Origin: DASXHY01 sp035552155
Lineage (GTDB): Bacteria; Verrucomicrobiota; Verrucomicrobiia; Limisphaerales; DASXHY01
Assembly: GCA_035552155.1 (NCBI GenBank)
Contig: DASZLX010000051.1
Span: 1 to 64,000 of the forward strand
DNA length: 64,000 nt
Direction: 5' to 3'
Every line of letters starts with the position of its first letter. The first letter of the stretch is position 1. Shown in pieces: positions 37,401 through 45,858 of the stretch. A program made the translations under genes and the position numbers. Under the pieces are notes generated by a model. It was not told where the DNA came from, made no database searches, and worked only from the letters and a program-made list of their open reading frames with translations.

Positions 37401-39796
37401 GCGGCGTCACCAGTCAATCGGGAACCACTCTGGCCGGGACTGGAACCGCCAATGGGTTGGTGGACGTCGGCGGCGCATTTTATCCGGGCGGAGCGAGTGT
37501 TGCGGGAACTTTCACTTCGGGCGGAGGACTGACGCTGGAAAGTTCCGCGGCGGTGACCATGGATCTCGCGCCGACTACCGCTACCGGTGGAGGAGTGAAC
37601 GATTTAATCGCCATCACCGGTGACCTGACCGCCAATGGCAACAACATCACCATCAATCCGCTCACCGGCACGCTCGCGAGCGGGACTTATGTGTTGATGA
37701 CTTATTCCGGAAATCTCATCGGTTCTTTCGGAACGGCTGCCACGGTGACCACTTCACGTTACAGTCTCGCTTTGGACACCAGCACGCCGCATCAGGTGAA
37801 ATTGATTGTCGGCGGCGCAGCGAATGTCCTGGCGTGGAACAATAATTCCGGAAACAACGAATGGGATGTGCAAAATTCCGTGAACTGGACGAATCTCACC
37901 ACTCACGCCTTGGATCAGTTCTTCACTTCGGATGCGGTATTGCTGGATGACCGTGGCGCGCAGGGGCCGCATCCGAGCACGAGTTTGACCATCGAGGCCG
38001 GCCAAATCGTCGCTCCGAGCGTGGTCACGAATAATTCAACAACCAATTATACTATTAGCGGCGCCGGAAAGATCAGTGGCGGAGCCAGCCTGTTCAAGCT
38101 GGGACCGAGTACTTTGACCATAAATACCACGAACGATTTCACCGGCAACGTCAACGTCGCGGCGGGCACCCTGCAAATGAACGGTCAGTTGCAGGGCAGT
38201 TCCTCGCCGTTGGGTGCGGCGAGTGGAACGGTATCGGTGACCAATGGCGCAGCGCTGATCGTGAATTTGCAGGGAGGTTATCCGGCCGGTGATATCGGTT
38301 TCGCGGCCAAACCGGTGGTGATTTCCGGCAGCGGTGTGGATGGCAAGGGCGCGGTGCAGATTGTCGGCAATCCAATTTACAATGATTCCAGCACGCTCAC
38401 TGGTCTCGGCGCGAACGTGAAGCTCGCGGGAGATGCGGTCGTCGGCGGCACGACACGTTGGGATTGGGGCTATCCAAGTTTGGGGGCCACGTTGAGCACG
38501 GGGGGCAGCAATTACAACTTCACGGCCATCGAATCGGGTTATACTCAATGGAGGAATCTGACGATTGATACCAATCTTGGAAATTTCGATTTCTATCAAA
38601 CGGCAAACAGCCAGCAGACGTGGGCGGTCTCCGCGATGGGCGGAAGCCTCGGCAATCCCACGAATGTGCTGACGCTTCATTCGAACGTCCTGATGGATAT
38701 TAGTCACGACAGCGTGCCGGGTGACAGCGGTTACGCGAAGGTCATCCATATTCTTCCCACGGCTGGATTCCAATATCAGCCCGGCGGCGGCAACGGAGAT
38801 TACCGTCTCGGGAGCAGTTTCATCATGGAAGACGGTTCCATGTTCGCGTTCTACAACGGCAATGGCGGCAGTGGCAGCGGCACGGTGATAAGCGGGCCCG
38901 TCAAACTGAATGGGTTGGTGCACCTCCAGATTGGCGATAGCACGGTGACCTTCAGCAATGTCATCAGTGGCGCGGGCGGTTTCTACTGGGACAATTACAA
39001 CAACACGGTGTTGTTCACCGCGACGAACACATATCAGGGCATCACGGACATTCGCAGTGGCCGCACCTTGGCACTGGGCGGTAACGGCTCCATTTCCAGC
39101 AGCACTAACATCAGCCTGGCGGCCAGCGCGACCCTGGATGTCAGCGGTCGCGTGGACGAGACGCTGACGCTGGCTGCGGGTCAGACCCTGCAAGGCAACG
39201 GCACGGTCAACGGCACGTTAACCGCGAGTGCGGGTTCCACCGTTTCGCCGGGCGGCGCGAACTCCATCGGCACATTGACGGTGACCAATGCGATCAACAT
39301 GTCGGCTAGCACAACGGTGATTGAAGTGAACAAGACCGCGGCCACGCAGGATCAACTGAACTGTGCTGCCGCCATTACCTACGGAGGCACATTGAATGTG
39401 ACGAATCTTTCCGGCACCTTGACGGCGGGTGATAGCTTCAAAGTATTCAACGCTGGGAGTTATAGTGGCGGCTTCAGTTCCATTGTCCCGCCACCGGGCG
39501 CCGGTCTATCATGGGATCCGACTGGTCTCACCAACGGAACTCTCCGAGTCGTGTCGTCCGTCACGCAGCCGACGATTGGTAGGATTACCGTGTCAGGCGG
39601 CAATATCATCATTACCGGCCAGGACAATACTGGTTCCAGCGGCACGTATCACATCCTGACTGCCACCAATGTTTCTTTGCCACTGTCTGATTGGGTGGTT
39701 CTGACGAATGGAAATTTCGACGCGAGTGGAGATTTCTCTTCGACCAATGCGCTCGGGACCAGTGCACGCCAATTCTACATCCTGCAGATTCCATGA
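34481..39796 (+). CDS. Giant secreted autotransporter-associated beta-strand repeat protein
   Basis: 1,771 residues from ATG 34481; the frame extends to ATG 34439, but 34481 gives a standard signal peptide (MKLLTPVTPRRLGLLLASTLL... ending AKA). The rest is low-complexity, rich in G, T, N and S, with repeated units of the type LNKLGTGTLILDNSGINDFTG, GSGTTLTLSGGNTFSG, LFKLGPSTLTINTTNDFTG and ATNTYQGITDIRSGRTLALGG, the autotransporter-associated beta-strand repeat. A parallel beta-helix fold is expected. There is no autotransporter barrel; the end is SARQFYILQIP, like the FYRL tails of the other two large proteins. It overlaps the pseudopilin gene by ATGA, so both are made together. Confidence 0.82.
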   Translation: MKLLTPVTPRRLGLLLASTLLVLAASPAKAGYDFWAGSPDVGATTNWTDGANWTDTVQTYYNEVEFLGAGASPNTSTAVNNVLDGTSGVSQMPIWELDYAPTNLNYTTLINPGVTLTLGAGRGWLVVGADQLTTASPAPANAVETITITGAGAALSMAGNLYVNQGSSTPGDSHNVTLDLSGLDNFTDGGSEILVASGGAPRTHGTLYLARTNRIALGDDFLICNQSFSNSVSCAVYLGQANSILTGSGNLTIGGFGTTTAGAWMKFNPAFVGGPNVPTASIGGTASDGRVINFWIGNANGGPQVAGAALCDLTGGSVSVLARTMQLGQAGNSGANAQGVLTFDDGVVDVNNATIGNQEVSGGGMGVGVVNLNSNSVAGMNATLRVNNTLTLAAVTGSMTPGTAGSIYLTGGALSAANIVNGGGATTIASTNGTISITGVAGSPAAPIGALTLVNSTLNFAAGPSTTNVFAGTFTTGGTTNVINIASVLPSPAYPVTIHLVKYTGSIGGAGYNFGLGSLPLLTSGHLSNNSANNSIDLVLTAGPLTDTWTGLHSGDWDTTTANWSAGGPVTYSDGAFVQFLDGSSASTVNLTTALAPGGITVSNTALNYTFDGIGKIGGGISLNKLGTGTLILDNSGINDFTGGVNIGNGTLQIGNGDTSGNLPTGGVNDNGTLAYDRADDIALNNAISGTGGFSQEGSGTTLTLSGGNTFSGQVLVTNGSTLKLASSTALGLGGAAIVADGSTLDVNGYTATKTLIVAGAGVNGNGALTSSGTIYDNPGPGAATNIVLSGDTTFTFPTRWDLGSASGGSVLTTDGHGYNLTLNSSSGYFEWNNLSVQSPLSNIVITAGNLGVVGATTFGDPNGTLVLSPNAGVTFYGPNVFLNKQVDFQNGASIAVGSGNNLMNGAMTLEAGFCTFNIGGGQSLTLSNVLSGSGAFYQTGGNGTATLWGNSPLFTGGVLLFNGQMNLNGLIGSGVTSQSGTTLAGTGTANGLVDVGGAFYPGGASVAGTFTSGGGLTLESSAAVTMDLAPTTATGGGVNDLIAITGDLTANGNNITINPLTGTLASGTYVLMTYSGNLIGSFGTAATVTTSRYSLALDTSTPHQVKLIVGGAANVLAWNNNSGNNEWDVQNSVNWTNLTTHALDQFFTSDAVLLDDRGAQGPHPSTSLTIEAGQIVAPSVVTNNSTTNYTISGAGKISGGASLFKLGPSTLTINTTNDFTGNVNVAAGTLQMNGQLQGSSSPLGAASGTVSVTNGAALIVNLQGGYPAGDIGFAAKPVVISGSGVDGKGAVQIVGNPIYNDSSTLTGLGANVKLAGDAVVGGTTRWDWGYPSLGATLSTGGSNYNFTAIESGYTQWRNLTIDTNLGNFDFYQTANSQQTWAVSAMGGSLGNPTNVLTLHSNVLMDISHDSVPGDSGYAKVIHILPTAGFQYQPGGGNGDYRLGSSFIMEDGSMFAFYNGNGGSGSGTVISGPVKLNGLVHLQIGDSTVTFSNVISGAGGFYWDNYNNTVLFTATNTYQGITDIRSGRTLALGGNGSISSSTNISLAASATLDVSGRVDETLTLAAGQTLQGNGTVNGTLTASAGSTVSPGGANSIGTLTVTNAINMSASTTVIEVNKTAATQDQLNCAAAITYGGTLNVTNLSGTLTAGDSFKVFNAGSYSGGFSSIVPPPGAGLSWDPTGLTNGTLRVVSSVTQPTIGRITVSGGNIIITGQDNTGSSGTYHILTATNVSLPLSDWVVLTNGNFDASGDFSSTNALGTSARQFYILQIP

Positions 39797-40644
39797 AGTC
39801 GTATTTGATCGAACAACACGTGAGTGGGGGAAGAAGCGGGCGGGGGGGCGCCCGCCGGGTGGGATTCACGCTGATTGAACTGCTGGTGGTGATCGCGATC
39901 ATCGCGATCTTAGCCGCGATGTTACTGCCCGCATTGGCGGGAGCCAAATTGAAGGCGCAACAGGTGACCTGCCTGAATAATCTCAAGCAGATCGCGCTGG
40001 CCAGCAAGATGTATGCGGATGAAACGGGAGCGTGGGTGGGGCCGCTCACACCGGACCCCACGCTCAGCCAGGGCGACTGGATGGGCGCGATGCTGAATTA
40101 TTACAATAGGGCTACCAATGTCTTGTTTTGCCCATTGGCACCGGACAAGGGAGTCCCCGCCGGTGTGGTGAATCCTTCCGGAAAAGCGGATGCCGCCTGG
40201 CACTGGACGATATCGACTCCACCCTATTCGGCGAGTTACGGAATAAACAAATGGTTGTCGCCAACGCCTGGCCTTGCCAATTCCGTCGCTCATCCCAATT
40301 ATCTTTACAAGGCGGAAGCTATCGTTCCCTCGCCATCGATGACCCCATCATTCATGGATGCCGCCTGGATTAATTTCGATCCTTTGGAAACCGATGCCCC
40401 GGCGCGTAATTTATATGACCCATTGAGCAGCAGTTCGTCTGAGGGAATGCCTCGTATCTGCGTGGCGCGGCATGGCAGCCGCCCGCCCGGTTCAGCTCCG
40501 AAAAACATGCTTCCGGGAACCGCGTTGCCGGGCACAATCGACATGGGTTTTGTGGACGGGCATTGCGAAAAAGTGAAGTTGGACACTTTGTGGGAATATT
40601 ATTGGCATTTAAACTGGCTTGTTCCGCCCATGAGGCCACCCTGA
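39793..40644 (+). CDS. Pseudopilin (prepilin-type N-terminus, H-x9-DG type) coupled to beta-strand protein
   Basis: 283 residues from ATG 39793, which overlaps the stop of the upstream gene (ATGA). The open frame begins earlier, at 39691, inside the upstream gene. The leader MKSYLIEQHVSGGRSGRG... precedes the cleavage site and helix GFTLIELLVVIAIIAIL. The body has VTCLNNLKQIALASKMYA and the C-terminal IDMGFVDGHCEKVKLD, typical of DUF1559-like pseudopilins. It is expected to be processed by a prepilin peptidase and to sit in the inner membrane or a short pseudopilus. Translational coupling with a giant surface protein suggests a physical or stoichiometric link. Confidence 0.87.
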   Translation: MKSYLIEQHVSGGRSGRGGARRVGFTLIELLVVIAIIAILAAMLLPALAGAKLKAQQVTCLNNLKQIALASKMYADETGAWVGPLTPDPTLSQGDWMGAMLNYYNRATNVLFCPLAPDKGVPAGVVNPSGKADAAWHWTISTPPYSASYGINKWLSPTPGLANSVAHPNYLYKAEAIVPSPSMTPSFMDAAWINFDPLETDAPARNLYDPLSSSSSEGMPRICVARHGSRPPGSAPKNMLPGTALPGTIDMGFVDGHCEKVKLDTLWEYYWHLNWLVPPMRPP

Positions 40645-40738
40645 GGAGGATGAAACCGCGCCACTTCCGCCGGCAAACTTCCAGTTGCCCGGCGCATGGA
40701 TTTCATTTTCGTCTAATTTATCTGCCAACTGACGTCTA

Positions 40739-42208
40739 ATGCTCACTGCAACGCAAGTTGAAAGCTCCCCCCTCAAAGCCAATTATAATTACGGCTATGT
40801 GTGGCTCATTTCCATCGTGGCCGCGCTCGGCGGATTGCTGTTTGGCTGGGATTGGGTAGTCATCGGCGGCGCCAAAGCGTTCTTCGAGCCGTTTTTCGGC
40901 ATTGCCAAAGACACGGTGGTGAACGGGCAGGCAGTGATTGTTACCAATGCCAATTTGAGTGGCTGGGCAAACAGTTGCGCGCTGCTCGGTTGCCTTGCCG
41001 GTTCGCTCGTGACTGGCGTCTTGAGCGATAAATTCGGGCGCAAGCGTCTGCTGATTTTTGCTGCGTTTTTGTTTGCTGTGTCGTCTGTTTTAACCGGCTG
41101 GGCCGCAAATTTTCATCAGTTCATTCTGTGGCGGCTCGGCGGTGGCGTGGCTATTGGTATGGCGTCGAATTTGTCGCCACTTTACATCGCGGAAATCTCG
41201 CCGGCCCAAATGCGCGGACGGCTGGTATCGCTGAACCAATTGACGATCGTCATCGGCATTCTTGCGGCGCAATTGCTGAACCTGGTCATCACGCAAAAAG
41301 TTCCCGAGGGCGCGACCGCGGCGATGATCGCGCAATCGTGGAACGGGCAGTTCGGCTGGCGCTGGATGTTCACGCTTGTCGCTGCGCCGTCGGTGCTGTT
41401 TTTCGTGGCGGCATTTCTCGTCCCCGAAAGCCCGCGCTGGCTCGTGAAAAACGGCTTGCCCGATCGGGCAAAAAAAATTCTCGCCCGCATCGGCGGCGAA
41501 AATTACGCGTCGGCGGAAACGGAAAACATTCGTCAAACCATCGCTTCCGAGGAAATTTCCCACGTGCGGCTGGCGGATCTGTTCGAACCGCGGCTGCTGA
41601 AAATTTTGTTCATCGGCTGCGGACTCGCAGTGTTGCAGCAGTGGAGCGGCATCAACGTATTGTTTAACTACGCGTCCAATATTTTTAACAAGGCCGGATT
41701 TGGTGTTAACACGACGCTGCTGTTCATTGTCATCTCTGGTGTCGTTAATGCGGCATTCACGTTTGTTGCGCTGGGCACGGTGGATCGTTGGGGTCGCCGC
41801 GGGTTGATGCTGTTTGGCTGCGCCGGCATCGCGGTTGCGCATATACTGACCGGCCTCGCCTATGCGCTGCATTTGCAAGGTATCGCGGTGCTGTTGTTCG
41901 TGCTGGCGGCCATCGGCTGCTACGCGATGTCATTGGCGCCAGTGACCTGGGTGGTCATTTCGGAAATTTTCCCCAACCGCATCCGCGGCACGGCGATTTC
42001 CGTGGCGGTCTCGGTGTTATGGATCGCGTGTTTCATCCTGACTTTCACGTTTCCCCCACTTGAAAGCGCCATTGGCACGGGCAACACCTTCTGGCTTTAC
42101 GCCGCGATTTGCGTGGCGGGATTCTTTTTCATCAAGTTCAAACTGCCTGAAACCAAGGGCAAATCACTTGAGCAAATCGAACGGGAACTGGTGAAAAGTC
42201 GTGACTGA
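40739..42208 (+). CDS. MFS sugar porter (SP family, proton symporter)
   Basis: 489 residues, about 12 membrane helices. All sugar-porter landmarks are present: GGLLFGWDWVVIGGA in helix 1, DKFGRKRLL after helix 2, PESPRWLVKNG at the end of helix 6, the QQWSGINVLFNYASNIF segment of helix 7, DRWGRRGLMLFG in the C-half, and PETKGKSLEQIE at the end. XylE, AraE and GlcP belong to this group; the exact sugar is open. The next gene overlaps it by 8 bp (GTG 42201) or starts at ATG 42228, so uptake is probably coupled to the DUF5107 protein. Confidence 0.9.
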   Translation: MLTATQVESSPLKANYNYGYVWLISIVAALGGLLFGWDWVVIGGAKAFFEPFFGIAKDTVVNGQAVIVTNANLSGWANSCALLGCLAGSLVTGVLSDKFGRKRLLIFAAFLFAVSSVLTGWAANFHQFILWRLGGGVAIGMASNLSPLYIAEISPAQMRGRLVSLNQLTIVIGILAAQLLNLVITQKVPEGATAAMIAQSWNGQFGWRWMFTLVAAPSVLFFVAAFLVPESPRWLVKNGLPDRAKKILARIGGENYASAETENIRQTIASEEISHVRLADLFEPRLLKILFIGCGLAVLQQWSGINVLFNYASNIFNKAGFGVNTTLLFIVISGVVNAAFTFVALGTVDRWGRRGLMLFGCAGIAVAHILTGLAYALHLQGIAVLLFVLAAIGCYAMSLAPVTWVVISEIFPNRIRGTAISVAVSVLWIACFILTFTFPPLESAIGTGNTFWLYAAICVAGFFFIKFKLPETKGKSLEQIERELVKSRD

Positions 42209-45200
42209 CTCAATTGTGAAGTTCTCTATGTCCCTCCACCCGCCCGAAATGATTAAATCGAAAAGCAAAGGTCCCGCGCGAATTGTTCGCCCGCCCGCGC
42301 CGAATCCAAATGCTCTAGCAGATGGCCGGATCATTGGTGAATTTCAGACGGGTTCCCCGGCAGGATCAGATCGGGTAACGGTTTCAATAGACAGCATCGT
42401 TCTTCCCACCTACATGCCCGCGGTGCCGGATAAGAACCCAATGTTCCTGGAAAAACGCGTGTATCAGGGCAGCAGTGGAAAAGTGTATCCGCTTCCGTTC
42501 ACCGATCGCATTGCCGAAAAGCCGGTTGATCGCCGATGGCGCGCCGTGTGGATTGAGAATGAATTCGTTCGCGCCCTTGTCCTGCCGGAAATCGGCGGGC
42601 GTATTCATGTGTTTCAGGATAAGAGCAACGGTTATGATTTGATTTACAATCAGCCCGTTATCAAGCCCGCGCTGGTCGGTCTCGCCGGGCCGTGGATTTC
42701 CGGCGGCATTGAGTTCAACTGGCCGCAACACCATCGTCCCGCGACTTTTTTGCCGGTGGATTTTCAGGTGGAGGAACACGCGGACGGTTCTAAAACGATC
42801 TGGTGCGGCGATCACGATCCCATGTGCCGGATGAAGGGGATGCACGGGATCTGTTTGCATCCCGGCCGCGCGTATCTCGAACTGAAAGCGCGCGCTTACA
42901 ATCGGACGCCATTCGTCCAGACATTTTTATGGTGGGCGAATGTCGCAACGCGCGTTCACGAAGGTTACCAGAGCTTTTTTCCGCGGGACGTTTATTACGT
43001 GGCGGATCACGCGCGACGCTCGATGAGCGAGTATCCGCTGGCGCAAGGGCATTATTATGGCGTGAACTATGGCGAGCGCGGTCGCAAAGGAGTTCCGAAG
43101 ACCGAAATTCCGTCGCAGTTCTTGCCGCCGCACTGTGACCCGCAGTCCCGGAATTCGAATCTCCCGAATTATGCGCCGAACGATCTTTCATTCTACGCCA
43201 ATATTCCGGTGCCTACGTCCTACATGTGCATGGGCAGCAAAGAAGATTTCTTCGGCGGTTACGATTACAAGGCGGAAGCGGGGATTGTTCACTTTGCGAA
43301 CCACCATATTTCGCCCGGCAAAAAACAGTGGACCTGGGGCAACCATGAATTCGGTTATGCGTGGGACCGCAACTTAACGGATGCGGACGCGCGCGGCGAA
43401 TTCGCGCCGTATATCGAAATCATGGCGGGTGTTTACACTGACAACCAGCCGGACTTCAGTTTTCTGCAACCGGGCGAAACCAAATCGTGGAGCCAATATT
43501 GGTATCCCATCCAAAAAATCGGTCCCGTTCAGCACGCGAATCTGGATGTCGCCCTCAGTTTGTCTGTTCAGGGAAAGAATTCGCGAATCGGTGTTGCTGT
43601 TACGCGCAACCAACCGCGAGCCGTCGTCACAATCGTGGCGAAAGGAAATGAACTCGCGCGTTTCGAACGCGACCTTTCGCCCTCCGGTCCGCTTTTGGAA
43701 ATGATTCTGTTGCCCAAGGGCGTTTCCGAGAGCGATTTGCTCATCGTGGTGAAATCTGAGAACGGCAATGAACTGATTTCGTATCAGCCGGCATCGGTGG
43801 CAAAAGGAAAAGTACCGCCCCCCGCCTCGGAGCCGCCGGCTCCGGAAGATATTGCCAGCGGGGACGAGTTATTTATCACCGGGTTGCATCTCGAACAGTA
43901 TCGTCACGCTACGCGTTCCCCGGTGTTGTATTGGCGCGAAGCATTGCGCCGCGATCCCGGTGACAGCCGGTGCAACAATGCGCTGGGCGCATGGCATTTG
44001 CGCCGCGGTGAATTCGCCGAGGCCGAATTGCATTTCCGCAAAGCCATCGAACGCCTCACTCGCAGGAATTCCAATCCATACGACGGTGAAGCCTATTACA
44101 ATCTGGGCTTGTGCTTGCGTTATCTGGATTGCGATGACGAGGCGTATGATTCTTTCTACAAAGCGACGTGGAACCAGGCCTGGGCTGCCGCGGCTTATCA
44201 GGCCATCGCGGAGATCGATTGTTGCCGCAAAAACTGGAACGCCGCCCTGGGACATCTGGATCGCTCACTGCGGTTTGACACGGATAATTTGCGCGCCCGT
44301 GATTTAAAAGTGCTCGTATTGCGCCAATTGGGTCGGACCGCGGAAGCCGATGCGATGCTGGGCGCAACGTTGCAATTGGACCCTCTCGACTGGTGGGCTC
44401 GATATTTGAATTACGAACCATTGGGTTGCGATCTTCAGGCGCGGCTGGACCTAGCCCACGATCACGCCCGCGCCGGTTTCCTTGCTGAAGCAGTGGAGGT
44501 CTTGAAAAACGTCGTCAAATCCCCGGGCGATTTGCCGGATCAAAGCTGGGGTGCATGGCCGCTGGTTCTTTATACGCTGGGCTGGCTCCATCAAAAGCTC
44601 GGCGACCAGACGGCCGCTGTCAGCGCCTTTCAGGAGGCGGCAGCTTGTCCGCCTGATTATTGTTTCCCCTCACGCCTGGAAGAAATCGCGATTCTCCGCG
44701 CGGCGATGCGGGCGAATCCCCAGGATCCGCGCGCACCGTATTATCTCGGTAACTTGTTGTATGACCGCCGGCGTCATCACGAGGCCATTGCCCTGTGGGA
44801 ACGCAGCGCCAGGCTAGACGGAAACTTTTCCGTTGTTTGGCGCAATCTGGGCATCGCTTATTTTAATTTTTCAAAAAAATCTTCAAAAGCCAGGGGCGCT
44901 TACGAAAGAGCCATGGCCGCCAATTCGTCCGACGCTCGCTTGCTTTACGAACGTGATCAGCTTTGGAAACGTCTTGGGGAGAAGCCGGAAAAACGCCTGC
45001 GCGAACTGGAGAAATGGTCTGAGCTGGTGCGGCAGCGTGATGATTTGAGCGTTGAAGTTTGCGCGCTCTATAATCAGACCGGCCGGCATGAACAGGCTGT
45101 TCGGTCTCTTTCCAGCCGTCAGTTTCAACCGTGGGAGGGTGGGGAGGGCGGGCCGCTCGAGCAGTACGTTCGCGCGCGATTAGCCCTGGGGCGAATTGCT

Positions 45201-45755
45201 TTCGCCAAGGGTGACTTTGCGATTGCCCGTTCGCATTTTGAACAGGCGCTGGCCGCACCGCGCAATTTGAATGAAGCCAGGCACCTGTTGGCTAACCAAA
45301 GCGATGTTCATTACTGGCTTGGCCGTGCCGCTGCCGCGGTTTCGGACAAAAAGTCCGCGCGCGAACACTGGCTTGCGGCAGCGACTTTCAAGGGCGACTT
45401 CCAGGAAATGAGTGTCCGCGCTTTCAGCGAAATGACTTATTATTCGGCGTTGGCCTGGGAAAAACTGGGCCGCAAGGCCAGGGCCAAAAAGCTCTTTCGT
45501 GACTTGTTGAGCTACGCGCAGAGGCTTCAAAAGGCGAAAGCAAAAATTGATTACTTCGCCACCTCACTGCCGACGATGTTGTTGTTTGATGACGATTTGC
45601 AATTTCGTCAGGAGACCACGGCAATGTTTCTGCAAGCGCAGGCGCATTTGGGACTTGGACACAAGGCAAAGGCCGGCTCGCTTCTCCAAACGGTTTTACG
45701 ACGCGACCCGAATCATGCGCTCGCTGCCGATTTGCGCGATGACACAAGGTTATGA
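42201..45755 (+). CDS. DUF5107 protein with C-terminal tetratricopeptide repeats
   Basis: 1,184 residues from GTG 42201; ATG 42228 is an alternative. No signal peptide is seen. Residues about 75-560 match the DUF5107 type: WRAVWIENEFVRALVLPEIGGRIH, GPWISGGIEFNWPQHHRPAT and TFLWWANVATRVHEGYQSFFP. This fold resembles galactose mutarotases and other sugar-binding beta-sandwiches. Residues about 570-1180 hold many TPR units (NALGAWHLRRGEFAEAELHFRKA, YYNLGLCLRYLDCDDEAYDSF). DUF5107-TPR proteins are common beside sugar permeases in glycan loci; a role in sugar processing or sensing is plausible but unproven. It overlaps the sugar porter gene and is followed by a mutarotase-like gene. Confidence 0.8.
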   Translation: MTDSIVKFSMSLHPPEMIKSKSKGPARIVRPPAPNPNALADGRIIGEFQTGSPAGSDRVTVSIDSIVLPTYMPAVPDKNPMFLEKRVYQGSSGKVYPLPFTDRIAEKPVDRRWRAVWIENEFVRALVLPEIGGRIHVFQDKSNGYDLIYNQPVIKPALVGLAGPWISGGIEFNWPQHHRPATFLPVDFQVEEHADGSKTIWCGDHDPMCRMKGMHGICLHPGRAYLELKARAYNRTPFVQTFLWWANVATRVHEGYQSFFPRDVYYVADHARRSMSEYPLAQGHYYGVNYGERGRKGVPKTEIPSQFLPPHCDPQSRNSNLPNYAPNDLSFYANIPVPTSYMCMGSKEDFFGGYDYKAEAGIVHFANHHISPGKKQWTWGNHEFGYAWDRNLTDADARGEFAPYIEIMAGVYTDNQPDFSFLQPGETKSWSQYWYPIQKIGPVQHANLDVALSLSVQGKNSRIGVAVTRNQPRAVVTIVAKGNELARFERDLSPSGPLLEMILLPKGVSESDLLIVVKSENGNELISYQPASVAKGKVPPPASEPPAPEDIASGDELFITGLHLEQYRHATRSPVLYWREALRRDPGDSRCNNALGAWHLRRGEFAEAELHFRKAIERLTRRNSNPYDGEAYYNLGLCLRYLDCDDEAYDSFYKATWNQAWAAAAYQAIAEIDCCRKNWNAALGHLDRSLRFDTDNLRARDLKVLVLRQLGRTAEADAMLGATLQLDPLDWWARYLNYEPLGCDLQARLDLAHDHARAGFLAEAVEVLKNVVKSPGDLPDQSWGAWPLVLYTLGWLHQKLGDQTAAVSAFQEAAACPPDYCFPSRLEEIAILRAAMRANPQDPRAPYYLGNLLYDRRRHHEAIALWERSARLDGNFSVVWRNLGIAYFNFSKKSSKARGAYERAMAANSSDARLLYERDQLWKRLGEKPEKRLRELEKWSELVRQRDDLSVEVCALYNQTGRHEQAVRSLSSRQFQPWEGGEGGPLEQYVRARLALGRIAFAKGDFAIARSHFEQALAAPRNLNEARHLLANQSDVHYWLGRAAAAVSDKKSAREHWLAAATFKGDFQEMSVRAFSEMTYYSALAWEKLGRKARAKKLFRDLLSYAQRLQKAKAKIDYFATSLPTMLLFDDDLQFRQETTAMFLQAQAHLGLGHKAKAGSLLQTVLRRDPNHALAADLRDDTRL

Positions 45756-45858
45756 GGAGCGGCAGATGTCCATTGCCAACGATGTCGTACCCGCGTTCAA
45801 TATTCTTCGGCGCACAATTGTGAAAGCCGTGGTTCTAAATGCCTGAGAATCTGAGATC

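Noticed and set aside
38036..39193. 385-codon open frame on the minus strand
   Set aside because: It is a mirror of the repeat-rich beta-strand protein gene and has no signal, motif or start site.
40645..40738. Possible tandem operator before the sugar porter gene
   Set aside because: The nearest pair of CCA half-sites is 20 bp apart, and there is no A-rich box or TAnnnT at the right distance.
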